Part shown: one piece after another, positions 10,627-23,896 of the stretch
How the letters are laid out: every line of letters starts with the position of its first letter
How positions within the stretch are numbered: the first letter of the stretch is position 1
Assembly: GCA_944739405.2 (NCBI GenBank)
Contig: OX123187.2
Coordinates: 79,592,450 to 79,656,449 of the forward strand
DNA length: 64,000 nucleotides
Origin: Euclidia mi
Taxonomy: Eukaryota; Arthropoda; Insecta; Lepidoptera; Erebidae
Reading direction: 5' to 3'
Notes under the pieces: model-generated
Database searches by the model: none
What the model was told of the DNA's origin: nothing
Seen by the model: only the letters and a program-made list of their open reading frames with translations
Translations under genes and position numbers: made by a program

Positions 10627-11968
10627 CCATAGCCACTAAAAATCTTTTAATTTATTTCTCAGTGAAAAATCTTTTATTTAGCCGAAAACTTACTTACTCA
10701 TGCTAAAGCCTCTTGACCAAATTTGTCGGAGAAACTGGCCTTAATAAATATTCTGAAGTGTTGTGTTCAGTTGGACCCTGATAAATTAGTTAGCTAATAG
10801 TCTAGAAGTCGTCCAGTTAGCCAATCTAGAAAATTAATCTAAGTAAGTGATGTTAGTATAATCTTAGAGTACTAGCTTTCTTCTCAGGTTTTGCTCGTCA
10901 GATTTTTTATTGAATATAAATAAATCCTGTTTCACGGGAGACTCTACAAACATTCCATCAACGGACACAAAGATCACCCAATTACGAAGCAACTATATAG
11001 AGATCACAAAAAAATGTTATCTCGTGAGGAAATCGAAACCATGATACGTGGAAGATTTTTTTTTTGCCGCTGGCAAAAAGTAGTTGCTCATAAAAAGTAT
11101 ACAATTTATTCTTATTACAGGATTAATAGGCCTATGTTCTTCTCGTAATGATAAAACATGTCTTGTGAAATTAAGATAATATCTATGCTTACCCCCTCAG
11201 GGAAATTATAAGTAATTCTTAGTACAAGCCACTTATAATACAAAAACAAGAGATGGGAAACATTGTATGTATGTATAAACAAAGTTGAAGACGTCGATGG
11301 AACAACGAAACGCCTTTTATGCAAAATATTGTGAATTCGATTTCAATCCACAAGGGACACATAGATATTGGTTTTGTATTTTGATATACGTAACAAGGGA
11401 ACGGTAGGTTCTATACAGCTTTATTTTTAATGCCTTAAGCGAAGGCTTTTGTAAGTAATACAGTATTCGAGGGGAGGCCTTGTTTAAATAGAATCTATGT
11501 AGTGTTTTGTTCAAGTTTGAGGTCGTTTCGGAGGGTGTTAACCATACAGAAACTCAGTTTCAACTTTTCGTCCACATTTACAGAGTATAGGAAAATATAT
11601 TGTTTGCTAAGTTATTTAAAATTATTGAATATATTTTTAGCTAATTTATATTTTTTATAGGTATAGGCGTACGGATCAGAGCAATCTTCAAAACTAAAAA
11701 TCGTATTATTTTCTGAATTGCGGTAGGTACAACTCATACGTGTGGCCTATACTAGAAGACTGCTTATATAATTTTGACAACCTCTGTGAGCCGGTGGTAG
11801 TGTGAGGCTGCGGATTATAAGGGACTCGGTTTCGATTCTTAAGTTGAGCAAAAAGTTATATCGGTCTAATCTGTTAGGAAAATATTCATTATAAACTGGA
11901 AATCGGGCAGTCAGCAGCCGGTATTACACTCCCATGCCTTGAAAATTAAAGCTTGACTGTTAGACCAC
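10627..11968. other. Non-coding, one tRNA-like remnant
   Basis: A degenerate tRNA-like head is at about 11783-11850 (GCCGGTGGTAGTGTGAGGC, then CGGTTTCGATTC). I see nothing else; the short frames have no motif. Confidence 0.4.
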
Positions 11969-12280
11969 AGCAGCGATAGCTGAGTGGAGAGTCCGACAGA
12001 CTGCTATGCAGAGGTTCTCAAGTTCGAATCTACGGCACGCATCAATGACTTTTCGGAGTTAAGTGCTTATTAAGTAGTTAATTATCGCTTGCTAATCGGT
12101 GAAGGAAACCATCGTGAGGAAACTTGCATGTCTGAGAGTTCTCCATAATTTTCTCGAAAGACATGTGTAGTCTGCCAACTCGCACTGGGCCAGCGTGGCG
12201 GACTATGGCCTTGTCTTTCTCATAGTGAGAAGGGGCCCGTGCCCAGCAGTGGGACAGTATAAAGGGCTGATGATGATGTT
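11969..12280 (+). mobile_element. tRNA-derived SINE, family 2-like head with a different tail
   Basis: The head is like the copy at 10244 (GCGATAGCTGAGTGGAGAG, then CAAGTTCGAATC). The 3' half reads CTTGTCTTTCTCATAGTGAG, CCCAGCAGTGGGACAGTAT and GATGATGATG. That tail is of the type seen on RTE LINEs and is not the tail of 10244-10626, so the head has been combined with another LINE end. Confidence 0.7.
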
Positions 12281-12324
12281 AGACCAATCTCTCTCCGTTC
12301 GAGTCGGATATGTGAGTCATCTAT

Positions 12325-12500
12325 ATGAGATAGGATATGAGAGATAAATATGAGAATAGGATAGGATTCCTAACCTATCCTATTCTCATATCCTATCTTA
12401 TATCCTCCTTTCCTATTCTATCCTATCTTATATCCTCCTGGATATAAGATAGGATAGAATAGGATAGGAGGATATTAGATAAGATATGAGAGTATGAGTT
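12325..12500. repeat. Fold-back of CCTATC/GGATAG simple repeat
   Basis: CCTATCCTATTCTCATATCC-type sequence is followed after 12440 by its reverse complement (GGATATAAGATAGGATAG). The two halves can pair over about 50 bp. Confidence 0.75.
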
Positions 12501-13717
12501 GGATTTACAGAGATTATAAGATATTTTTGCCCTTTTTAAACAGAATTAATAAGTAACACGTATGGAAAGCACGCTTTTACAAGATGTTTCCACGTTCGTA
12601 TTTTAGCCGTAGTATTGTCTAGTATGTATTATATTCCGAATCATCATATACATACTAATGTAATACCCTTATTTTCATAATGGAAATCGCACTCTAGTTT
12701 TACTTCGCAAAAACACGTTTTTAATCTTGCAAAAATTTAATGTGATAAACTGAAACCACTTTAAAATACATCCAAACAAAGTTTGTACATAATCATACGA
12801 CAATTTCCATCAAACTCTAACTAACTAATGAGACCACTAATCATGGGACTTGGGAAGTTTTACTAAACCATTTCCCGGGACCAGTGATAAACAGAGCTAT
12901 AAACATCTTTGTGTTCCAGGACAATCGTAAAACATGGCTGCTTACGTCACAAGACGTTGACAGCAGCCGAGGTTCAGAATGGCGTAAGTAAGGATAGGAG
13001 AAATAGGTAAATGTGGTAGACAGATTGTCGTCCGTGTAGTGATTTACTGGTTTGATTTAATCGTATAGAAAAATGTAAAGTTCAATAGTGTATCTTTTGT
13101 AGTATTTTGGAGTATAGGGATGATTAATTTTAAGACAATTGTCCTCTGAAGATTTTTTTCTGTTATTTCAAGTTATACACAATATTATGATATTGCTGTT
13201 TTTCCATGAAACCAAATTGTGGTTGATATGCAAATATTATTATTAGAAAAATAAGTCATTGCGGGTGTCTCGTGCACGAAGGATTTCAGAAATATTTTTA
13301 TGTTTATACATTGAGGGCAAATCGAATCATAAATAATTTTGACTGGTTATATCGAGAATGATATTAATCTCGTCTAAGTCAATTTCTAATAAGACATTCT
13401 CAACTACAGTATACGGATTTTATTGCGATATATTAACTGCTTCATACTAATTATACCTAGATAGATTGGTAGTAGAAAGTCTTGCTGTTTTCAGCACAAA
13501 TAGAAAATATAATTTTCTGTACACATCCTAGGTGAAATCTACATACATATTTTGGCGGTAGGTGTCAAAAAGCCAACACATAGTCAAAATTTAAAAGATT
13601 TTATTTAATTATTTTAAAGCATTTTTATGTACAATCTTTGTTAAACTGTGTATTGTAAGCCATAAATACACTGTACTCACATTTGTAGAGTAGTTATATA
13701 GCTTAATGTAAACATAA
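12501..13717. other. Non-coding stretch
   Basis: No gene is recognised. A diverged copy of the repeat seen at 2826 lies near 13400-13440 (CTACAGTATACGGATTTTAT). Confidence 0.4.
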
Positions 13718-13817
13718 ATCTGCAAGTTACACCACCTGCCAGCACCACCACCACTACACATTCACATCAAGTTTACTATCGAAGGAAGCACAAGTACATA
13801 CGAGTTGAGGCATCACA

Positions 13818-14552
13818 ATGTCGGAACTGACATACATCAAGACCGCACAGAACAATCTTGAAGAAATGTTCAATAAGCGGATGGCGGAACTTAAGGCGCA
13901 GCTTCATGGAGGTACGGCGAAGGACACGGTCGCGAAGGTGGCAAAAGAGTTCCGGACCTTCAGAGAGCTCATGTCTGCGATGCTCAGTCTTCTACGGAAG
14001 AAGATAACAGAGTGCTCCCAAGCTATCGATGTCATTGAGAACAGGCACAGACGTAAAGCATTGTTATTTCTTGGCGTGCCTGAGGCAGAAAAGGAGGACT
14101 GTAGTGCTTCTGTGACAAACATTCTACAGAAAATTGGGCTCCCAAATGTCACCATGGATAACATCAGTGTTTGTCATAGAATCGGTGCATCCAGTGAGGG
14201 CCATCACCGTCCAATCCTGGTCTGGTTTTCTGGGTTGAATCAGAGGTCTGCAGTCTGGAGAGCCAAGACCAAACTAAAGGGTACTTCAGTGTCCGTAAAG
14301 GAATTTCTAACGAAGTCAAGACAGGCGATCTTTAGTAAGGCTCGGCTGCATTTTGGAACGCGAGCGTGTTGGACCCAGGACGGGGTCATCGTTTTCAAGG
14401 CGTCGGATGGCACTCGTCATAAAGTATGTACCACTGAAGAGATGAACAGCCTACTGCAGAAATATCCCAAGCGTATTGATACCGCAGCCTTGGGAAAGAG
14501 TGGCGTCGCATCTGCGGGAACGTTGAACGCAGCCTCCAGAGCGCGTAAATAA
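13818..14552 (+). CDS. LINE ORF1 protein
   Basis: A 244-residue frame starting at ATG. It has an N-terminal helical/coiled-coil part (about residues 5-80, rich in K, E, L), then an RRM-like region with 'ALLFLGVPEAEKED', 'ISVCHRIG' and 'HRPILVWFSG', and a basic C-terminal domain. This order matches L1-type ORF1 proteins (Transposase_22 family), which coat the element RNA. There is no CCHC knuckle. The frame is intact, unlike ORF2. Confidence 0.75.
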   Translation: MSELTYIKTAQNNLEEMFNKRMAELKAQLHGGTAKDTVAKVAKEFRTFRELMSAMLSLLRKKITECSQAIDVIENRHRRKALLFLGVPEAEKEDCSASVTNILQKIGLPNVTMDNISVCHRIGASSEGHHRPILVWFSGLNQRSAVWRAKTKLKGTSVSVKEFLTKSRQAIFSKARLHFGTRACWTQDGVIVFKASDGTRHKVCTTEEMNSLLQKYPKRIDTAALGKSGVASAGTLNAASRARK

Positions 14553-15007
14553 CCCTTTATTATTTATCCGTTTCTCTATGTTTGTTACTGTTTGTTTATT
14601 TCACACGTGCTACTATTTTCTGTTTAGCCTTTAGTTTGTTTTGTCTTGTAATTGTAAACGATGATTGACATATAGGTGACAGATGTCAGAATGTTATTTT
14701 AACGTACGTTCGGAAACCGTTCACAACTACATTTAGTTATTTTATTCTCCTTTTTTTTGCTTTTGTATGCTGGCGGGTGGTGCATAGAGGACTGTGCTGT
14801 TTATAGTATTCACTGATATTTTTAGTATTCATTATATTTATCAGTATTGTATATTTATATATCTATTATATTTAAACTTATGGACTTTGATACATATCTG
14901 TCGGCCAATGAGTCAGCTACCTCATCGGACAATGAAAGTTTCTGCTCGGCTGATGGCACGTTGAGCGAATGTCTGCTTAAGTTATTTACAAATCAATAAT
15001 TTTTTAA

Positions 15008-17808
15008 TTATGCCATATAAATGCGCAAAGCATACCCAGCCATCATAATGACTTGTTGGAAGCATTTTCGGGTTCAAATGTGCACGCCATCTTGGTTTCG
15101 AAGAGTTGGCTAAAACCAGTTCTCTCTTCTACTTCCTACTCTTTACCCGGCTACATCCTTATCCGTAATGATCGAGTCGGTAAAAGAGGTGGTAGTGTTG
15201 CAATCTACCTGCGCAGCATCTGCTCGTTTAAAATCCTAGCGTCTTCTTCAACTACTTCTTCTGCTGCGGAATACCTTTTTATTGAGGTTAACGCCAAGGG
15301 TGCTAGAGCTGTTCTTGGCGTCGTCGATTGTCCCTCCTGTGCCGACTATTTCTCCAGTCTCGAACCGATTCTTGAATCTTTAGGGTCTCAGTATGCTCAT
15401 CATATTGTCATGGGTGATTTCAATACCGACCTGCTCTCCCGTCATTCCTGTCGTTCCCGTAAGCTACTCGACATCGTTCTGTCAGCCAACCTCCACGTAT
15501 TACCGTTGCAAGCCACTCACCACAGCGATAATGGGGAGGACACCTGGCTTGATTTAATGCTTACTTCTGCTCCTTCCCTAGTCACATCCCATGGCCAACT
15601 TCCTGCACCTGGATTCTCCCGTCACGACCTTATTTTCCTGTCATACCGTCTGAAACCTCCCAAATCCCCGCCTAAAGTTTTGCACATGCGTTGTATTGGT
15701 CGTACGGATGTGAATGAGCTGAAGCAAGACGCTTCTATGGTAAACTGGGACAGCTTAGCATCCGCCTCTACGCTGGATGAAAAAGTAGATATTTTTAACG
15801 CCGTTGTCTGTGATCTTTATGACGTCCCCGTGAAACGGGTGAAATTGAAGCGTCCGCCAGCACCCTGGATTACAGAGGGTGTTCAGATGGCAATGCGCCG
15901 TAGAGACCGTGCATTTAGAAAGTACAAGAGAGATCGATGTGTGGAAAATTGGGTGCTTTTTAAGTCTGCAAGAAATCGGTGCAATCAGATGGTGCGCAAC
16001 GCCAAACGCCGACATATCCTCAATAATATCTCTTTTTCGTCGCCTGCTAGTACCTGGAATTTCCTCGGAACACTAGGCATTGGCAAACAGCGGCGTCTTG
16101 ATTTTCATGAGACTCACGACTTGGATGATATCAACCGATATTTCACCACTACTGCTTCGCTGGATCACCAAGTCGTGAGTCACACTGTTAATTATTTAGC
16201 GGGGTTACCTCAACCCAACATTGATTCCTTTTGCTTTTCTCCAGAGTCTCCAGACGATATCAAAAAGGTCATCCTATCCATAAAATCTAATGCTGTGGGA
16301 TGTGACAATATTAGTCGTCATATGATGACGACGATCCTTGAACATCTACACTGTCGGTGATATCCCAAATCATTAATTTTTCCCTAGTCTGTGGTACTTT
16401 TCCCTCCCTGTGGCGTAAGGCCTATATAATACCTCTTCCCAAAATCCAAAATCCCACCCTCCCTGAACACTTCCATCCTATTTCTATCCTATCCTTTATG
16501 TCTAAAGTGATAGAAGCCTGTGCGCACAAGCAACTTTCTCATTTTATTCAACACAACAAGTTGTTGAGTCCTCTGCAATCAGGCTTCAGACCTGGACATA
16601 GCACAACTTCCGCCCTCCTTAAAGTGACTGGCGATATTCGTGAGGACATGGAAAACACCAAAATTATTGTTCTGGTATTAATTGACTTTTCAAATGCCTT
16701 CAATACCGTCAGTAACGATATCCTATTATGTATCCTCTCCCACCTCAAAGTCTCGGCTGGAGCTTTGGATTGGTTCTCAAATTATCTTCGAGGTCGCCAG
16801 CAGTCGATCCACGTCGATGAGTTATCGTTGGCATGGTTTGATACTACTTCTGGCGTTCCTCAAGGCGGCATTCTCTCTCCTCTTTTATTTTCTATTTTTA
16901 TAAATCTCTTAACTCAAAATCTTCAGTGCGCTTACCATTTGTACGCCGATGACTTGCAGATTTACTCCCAAGTAAGTGTGGAACACATCATTGTGGCGAT
17001 CGACAAAATCAATAACGACTTGAACGCTATATTGTCCTGGTGTCGCAAGTTTGGGCTAACCGTTAATCCTAGCAAGACCCAAGCCATCATTGTGGGTAGT
17101 CAATGGATGTTAAAAAGAATAGACTTATCGATCCTGCTACCCATAACCTTTAACGGGATCACCGTCGATTTATGTCCTGCTGTCAAAAACCATGGGCTTC
17201 ACATAGACACCATGCTGAATTGGCAAGTCCAGGTAAATCAGGTGAGTCGAAAGGTCACCAGTGCTCTGCGCGCTCTCTACCGTCTAAGGAACATACTACC
17301 ATCCGAGACAAAGACAATGCTTGTGCAGACCTTAATCTTCCCCCTCATTGACTATGGTGATGTATGTTACTTTGACCTGAATGCAGATGTCCTTGATAAA
17401 CTTGACCGTCTTCTAAATAACTGCATTCGATTCATTTTCAATCTTCGCAAGTATGACCATGTGTCTACTTATCGTTCCCAACTAAAGTGGCTTCCCATAC
17501 GTCAGCGCCGTAGTTTGCGTGCTCTCACTACCCTCTATACTATTCTTACATCTTCAACCTCTCCCCAGTATTTATCTTCCTACTTCCAATATTTATATTC
17601 CAACCATGAACGAAACCTCCGTTCATCTCATAATCTTCTCCTCACGGTACCTCCTCACAACTCTAACTTACTTCATTCCTCTTTTACTATTCAATCTATC
17701 CTTCTCTGGAATGCTCTCCCTCTTGAAATCAGGATGGCCAAGACGAAGAACACTTTCAAGTTCAAGGTGAAGGAGCTTCTATTGGCTGAGTCAGTGATTG
17801 TATCTTAA
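15008..17808 (+). pseudogene. LINE ORF2: AP endonuclease and reverse transcriptase
   Basis: The open frame from 15008 starts within 'NAQSIPSHHNDLLEAF', the usual beginning of the endonuclease domain, with 'VMGDFNTDLL' and 'SRHDLIFLSY' (catalytic N, D, H) further on. Near 16350 one base is missing; the frame from 16357 continues with RT blocks 'LIDFSNAFNTV', 'SGVPQGGILSPLLF' and 'YADDLQIY', and a C-terminal 'WNALPLEIRMAK' box. A possible true N terminus is a 39-codon frame at 14880-14999 that begins MDFDTYLSANES and is cut off by further lesions. It cannot make an active protein as written. Confidence 0.82.
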
Positions 17809-18214
17809 GCCGTTTAAGTTCAATGTGGTTAAATATGTATAAATGTGTTTATATATTTATAGTATATATATTTATATACTATAAATATATAAACACATTC
17901 CTTTGTGTATTTATGTAGTTTGATAACATATCTATATCATGTATGTTTATATTATATTATGTACCTAACGTATATATGTTTATATAACCTAACGTATTTA
18001 TTTGAATGTCTCATTTAGATTTATAATATACTTAGTAATAATTTATATAACTTCAAAAGTAATAATTTATATAAGTTCAAATTAGTTTTCATTATATTAC
18101 ACCTACTTCTTTTCTCTCTGCACCACTCTAAGGTTGACTGGAAGATAATGCCCATGGCATTAAGTCCGCCTTTATACTATTGTGTATATAAAGATTTAAT
18201 AAAATAAAAATAAA

Positions 18215-19349
18215 ATAAACATATGTACAACATTAACCCAGACGAATAAAAATAATAGCCCACATTAACAGCTACTTACAGCGACAGATATGAATCGTTA
18301 CATAAACATTATGATCGCAAAGTTCAATACTTTGTTCGTTTGAGCCGCAGAAATATTTAGTCTGGCCACGTATCGACGTTTCGGATAGATTAGTAACATG
18401 TCTGCAAAAAGATATGGCTGAGTCTTAAGCCGTAATGAGCTTAGTTATACGTAAAGTGGTCAAATAGGACATGGGCGCATAATCTATTGAATAAAGAGAT
18501 CAAGGTATACCATGAATGTTTCGGTGTAGAATAATAAAATTGTGCTACGAAGTGAATATTTTGTTTTAGGATCAGTATTGCGTTTGTCACTATAGGTAAA
18601 AAGAAAAGCTAAAAACTATGGATATGAGATTATTAAATATTTTGTATAAGTAAACTCCTACTCTAACAATGATAGCACCAAGATAATAATGATGACATGC
18701 GTGCCCGCACGTCAAAGTAACACTGTTTAAAGAAACTCTAGCATAATCGTATAAAGTCAATCACTTCAAACATGCGGTAAAAAAACAAATACCATCCACA
18801 CTTATCTATGCAATTCGCAAAGGTTGACTAACAGACAAATACACCATCGTAAATACAAATAACATAAATAAGTAGTGTAAGAACACATTGTATTCAAAAA
18901 CATTCTATTGACCGGTTACCGTGTGAAAAAACGATAAAACTACAAAAATACTCTCGCATTAATAACATTAAGGATAGCTTTTACCGGCGGCTTTGCGAGG
19001 GATAAAAAATGGCCTGTCTGCCCGGGTCATAAACTATTTTTATGGAAAATCGGGTCAACCCGTAGCTTTATCCGTTGCTGAGGAACAGATAACAAATTAA
19101 CAAACACAGTTTTGCATTTAAATATTGTTAAGGACGAACTAGGTTAATTTATAGTCAATAATGAAGTTAACACTGCTTGCTGAAGTTTAACCTATTTTGT
19201 GAGAGAGAGATTGAATAAATTTTGCTTCAGTTAGTGCGTTGCACAAATGGACACAATAGCTATATACATATGTTTGGGACAATGTAGATTATCGTAGGCT
19301 TTATAATAGACAGATAAGATTTTTAGAAGTGTGTGTCTACGGCTCTGAA
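18215..19349. other. AT-rich stretch inside the left palindrome arm
   Basis: No gene is recognised. It is mirrored at about 22762-23896. Confidence 0.4.
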
Positions 19350-19610
19350 TAGTAAAATTGGAGTGGCGGTGGATATGGCACGTAGTTCTAAGAATCCGAT
19401 GGGGCTGGCAGATTCTGGAGTAGCGGCTTCGTAACGAACGGTGCAGCAGTGGTAGGCCTACCGCACAATGCACCGTAATCTAGTTGGAATATCGGAAAGC
19501 AGTTGGTTTTGGTTGGCTTAAGACGAGTCTTCGTAGAGCACCTCGGGAGAAGCGTATGTTAAGCTGAGATTGAACGTCTCGAGGTTCTCTGGGTTGATCA
19601 TAATGATGAA
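19350..19610 (+). mobile_element. Old RTE LINE 3' relic
   Basis: The plus strand decodes, with stops, to a diverged form of the RTE C terminus: 'VKLEWRWIWHVV' and 'ERCSSGRPTAQ', compare 'AKLKWQWVGHIA' and 'GRCSRGRPPARW' in the RTE at 19768-21262. It is mirrored in the right arm at about 22501-22761. Confidence 0.65.
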
Positions 19611-19767
19611 GATACACAGCCACTACATTTTGAATAAAATATGAAGCTTTCAAATCTACTGGTAAGTATTAAAAATCATTATTCAGTACTACTGTTCGTT
19701 GACCATACTAACCGCTTTAAAAGGCCTACTAATTCCAATGTATTTATTTAATTTCTCCTTTACGTAG

Positions 19768-21262
19768 TCATCATATAAGCCAAACGACGTCCACTGCTGG
19801 ACTTAGGCCTCCCCCAAGGTTCTCCACACAGACCGGTCTTGAGCCGCCCGCATCCAACCGTCTCCCGCGATCTTGACGAGATCGTCGGTCCACCTTGCGG
19901 GAGGCCTACCTCTGCTGCATCGTCCGGTACGTGGCCGCCTCTCCAGAAACTTTTTGCCCCAACGACCATCGGTTCTTCGAGCTATGTGCCCTACCCACTG
20001 CCACTTCAGCTTGGCTATCCGGAGAGCTATGTCAGCGACTTTGGTTCTACTGCGGATCTCCTCATTTCTGATTCGATCTCGCAGGGAAACTCCAAGCATA
20101 GCTCTCTCCATCGCTCTCTGAGTGATCTAGAGCCTTCTGATAAGGCCCATAGTGAGCGACCACGTCTCTGATCCGTAAGTCATTACTGGCAACACACACT
20201 GGTCAAAGACTTTCGTCTTGAGACACTGCGGGATATCGGACGAGAAGATATGTCGTAGTTTCCCGAACGCTACCCAACCGAGTTGGATTCGACGGTTGAC
20301 CTCCTTCTCGAAGTTGGACCTACCCAATTGGACTACTTGTCTCAGGTAGATATACTTGTCGACAACTTCGAGCGTAGAGTTCCTAACCTGAATAGGAGCA
20401 GGTACAACATGGGCGTTCGACAAGATTTTCGTCTTGTCCATGTTCATCTTAAGACCTACTTGTTGGGAGACTCTACAGAGGCCATCGAGCATTGTGCCTA
20501 AGTCTTCCATAGTCTCAGCCATGACTACAATATCGTCTGCGAATCGAAGGTGAGTGATGTACTCGCCGTTGATGTTGATGCCGAGTCCATTCCAGTCCAA
20601 AAGCTTGAAAACATCCTTCAGCGCAGTGGTAAACAGTTTCGGGGATATGACATCCCCCTGTCTCACCCCTTGCTGGAGTTGAATAGGTTTCGAACTCTGG
20701 TCCTGGAGGCGGACTGACATAGTGGCGTTTTCATACACACACTTCAGCACTTCGATATATTGGTAGTCAATCCGGCACCGTTGGAGAGACTGCAGCACCG
20801 CCCAGGTTTCAATCGAATCGAAGGCTTTCTCATAGTCCAGAAACGCCAAGCATAGAGGCTGGTTATACTCCTTGGACTTCTGTATAACCTGCCGCAGCGT
20901 ATGTATGTGTTCTATGGTACTATAGCCTTTACGGAAACCGGCTTGTTCGGGAGGCTGGAAGTTGTCTAGCTTGCTCTCGAGACGATTCGTGATGACCCTC
21001 GAAAACAGCTTGTAGACGTGGCACAGAAGTGTGATGGCTCTGTAGTTCTTTAAGAAAGGGGATCCAGGGGGGCCACGCCTGTAGCGTTTAACCCTCGAGA
21101 ATGACGGAATTAAATAGCTTCCGAAGGGCTTCTACAGCGGGTGTGCCGCCGGCTTTCAGAAGCTCGCTCGTAATTCAGTCATCACCCGGCGCCTTGTTGT
21201 TTTTGAGCTGTTTGAGAGCCACACTAATTTCGTGCACGCTGGCGTCCGGGATATCTTAGGCG
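19768..21262 (-). mobile_element. RTE-type LINE, RT and C terminus (left copy)
   Basis: Read on the minus strand, the sequence goes from a degraded 'VALKQLKNNKAPGDD' through 'KNYRAITLLCHVYKLFSRVI' and 'EQAGFRKGYSTIEHIHTLRQ' to an open frame 20849-20127. That frame holds 'MAFLDYEKAFDSIETWAVL', 'GVRQGDVISPKLF' and 'RFADDIVVMAETM' (RT motifs A, B, C). The frame 20111-19803 holds the C-terminal 'KLKWQWVGHIARRTDGRW' box. A TAG separates RT and C terminus at about 20124. The 3' end carries CCAGCAGTGGACGTCG. The part 20849-21262 is the palindrome loop. Confidence 0.85.
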
Positions 21263-22344
21263 TGGCGTTTCTGGACTATGAGAAAGCCTTCGATTCGATT
21301 GAAACCTGGGCGGTGCTGCAGTCTCTCCAACGGTGCCGGATTGACTACCAATATATCGAAGTGCTGAAGTGTGTGTATGAAAACGCCACTATGTCAGTCC
21401 GCCTCCAGGACCAGAGTTCGAAACCTATTCAACTCCAGCAAGGGGTGAGACAGGGGGATGTCATATCCCCGAAACTGTTTACCACTGCGCTGAAGGATGT
21501 TTTCAAGCTTTTGGACTGGAATGGACTCGGCATCAACATCAACGGCGAGTACATCACTCACCTTCGATTCGCAGACGATATTGTAGTCATGGCTGAGACT
21601 ATGGAAGACTTAGGCACAATGCTCGATGGCCTCTGTAGAGTCTCCCAACAAGTAGGTCTTAAGATGAACATGGACAAGACGAAAATCTTGTCGAACGCCC
21701 ATGTTGTACCTGCTCCTATTCAGGTTAGGAACTCTACGCTCGAAGTTGTCGACAAGTATATCTACCTGAGACAAGTAGTCCAATTAGGTAGGTCCAACTT
21801 CGAGAAGGAGGTCAACCGTCGAATCCAACTCGGTTGGGTAGCGTTCGGGAAACTACGACATATCTTCTCGTCCGATATCCCGCAGTGTCTCAAGACGAAA
21901 GTCTTTGACCAGTGTGTGTTGCCAGTAATGACTTACGGATCAGAGACGTGGTCGCTCACTATGGGCCTTATCAGAAGGCTCTAGATCACTCAGAGAGCGA
22001 TGGAGAGAGCTATGCTTGGAGTTTCCCTGCGAGATCGAATCCGAAATGAGGAGATCCGCAGTAGAACCAAAGTCGCTGACATAGCTCTCCGGATAGCCAA
22101 GCTGAAGTGGCAGTGGGTAGGGCACATAGCTCGAAGAACCGATGGTCGTTGGGGCAAAAAGTTTCTGGAGAGGCGGCCACGTACCGGACGATGCAGCAGA
22201 GGTAGGCCTCCCGCAAGGTGGACCGACGATCTCGTCAAGATCGCGGGAGACGGTTGGATGCGGGCGGCTCAAGACCGGTCTGTGTGGAGAACCTTGGGGG
22301 AGGCCTAAGTCCAGCAGTGGACGTCGTTTGGCTTATATGATGAC
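21263..22344 (+). mobile_element. RTE-type LINE, mirrored right copy
   Basis: Reverse-complement duplicate of the left RTE copy from base 20848 outward. The RT frame (within 21232-21984) and the C-terminal frame (22000-22308) translate to the same proteins. It begins abruptly at 21263 within the RT, immediately before 'AFLDYEKAFDS', so its 5' border is the fold of the palindrome and not a reverse-transcription stop. Confidence 0.85.
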
Positions 22345-23896
22345 TACGTAAAGGAGAAATTAAATAAATACATTGGAATTAGTAGGCCTTTTAAAGCGGT
22401 TAGTATGGTCAACGAACAGTAGTACTGAATAATGATTTTTAATACTTACCAGTAGATTTGAAAGCTTCATATTTTATTCAAAATGTAGTGGCTGTGTATC
22501 TTCATCATTATGATCAACCCAGAGAACCTCGAGACGTTCAATCTCAGCTTAACATACGCTTCTCCCGAGGTGCTCTACGAAGACTCGTCTTAAGCCAACC
22601 AAAACCAACTGCTTTCCGATATTCCAACTAGATTACGGTGCATTGTGCGGTAGGCCTACCACTGCTGCACCGTTCGTTACGAAGCCGCTACTCCAGAATC
22701 TGCCAGCCCCATCGGATTCTTAGAACTACGTGCCATATCCACCGCCACTCCAATTTTACTATTCAGAGCCGTAGACACACACTTCTAAAAATCTTATCTG
22801 TCTATTATAAAGCCTACGATAATCTACATTGTCCCAAACATATGTATATAGCTATTGTGTCCATTTGTGCAACGCACTAACTGAAGCAAAATTTATTCAA
22901 TCTCTCTCTCACAAAATAGGTTAAACTTCAGCAAGCAGTGTTAACTTCATTATTGACTATAAATTAACCTAGTTCGTCCTTAACAATATTTAAATGCAAA
23001 ACTGTGTTTGTTAATTTGTTATCTGTTCCTCAGCAACGGATAAAGCTACGGGTTGACCCGATTTTCCATAAAAATAGTTTATGACCCGGGCAGACAGGCC
23101 ATTTTTTATCCCTCGCAAAGCCGCCGGTAAAAGCTATCCTTAATGTTATTAATGCGAGAGTATTTTTGTAGTTTTATCGTTGTTTCACACGGTAACCGGT
23201 CAATAGAATGTTTTTGAATACAATGTGTTCTTACACTACTTATTTATGTTATTTGTATTTACGATGGTGTATTTGTCTGTTAGTCAACCTTTGCGAATTG
23301 CATAGATAAGTGTGGATGGTATTTGTTTTTTTACCGCATGTTTGAAGTGATTGACTTTATACGATTATGCTAGAGTTTCTTTAAACAGTGTTACTTTGAC
23401 GTGCGGGCACGCATGTCATCATTATTATCTTGGTGCTATCATTGTTAGAGTAGGAGTTTACTTATACAAAATATTTAATAATCTCATATCCATAGTTTTT
23501 AGCTTTTCTTTTTACCTATAGTGACAAACGCAATACTGATCCTAAAACAAAATATTCACTTCGTAGCACAATTTTATTATTCTACACCGAAACATTCATG
23601 GTATACCTTGATCTCTTTATTCAATAGATTATGCGCCCATGTCCTATTTGACCACTTTACGTATAACTAAGCTCATTACGGCTTAAGACTCAGCCATATC
23701 TTTTTGCAGACATGTTACTAATCTATCCGAAACGTCGATACGTGGCCAGACTAAATATTTCTGCGGCTCAAACGAACAAAGTATTGAACTTTGCGATCAT
23801 AATGTTTATGTAACGATTCATATCTGTCGCTGTAAGTAGCTGTTAATGTGGGCTATTATTTTTATTCGTCTGGGTTAATGTTGTACATATGTTTAT

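Larger units (their letters stand above)
13718..18214 (+). mobile_element. CR1/Jockey-group non-LTR retrotransposon (nearly full length)
   Basis: The element has a short GC-richer leader, ORF1 (13818-14552), ORF2 with endonuclease and RT (about 15008-17808), a 3' UTR and a tail of TAAAATAAAA-type repeats at about 18195-18214. There is no LTR. ORF1 looks like an L1-type RNA-binding protein without zinc knuckles, and the RT has YADD. I place it in the CR1/L2/Daphne/Jockey group on general motif style only. ORF2 has a frameshift. From base 17062 on, its 3' part is duplicated in inverted orientation at 23.9-25.05 kb. Confidence 0.8.

Noticed and set aside
20127..21984. Two identical RT genes in opposite directions, considered as a functional pair
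   Set aside because: They are the two arms of one palindrome and both have the same stop before the C terminus.
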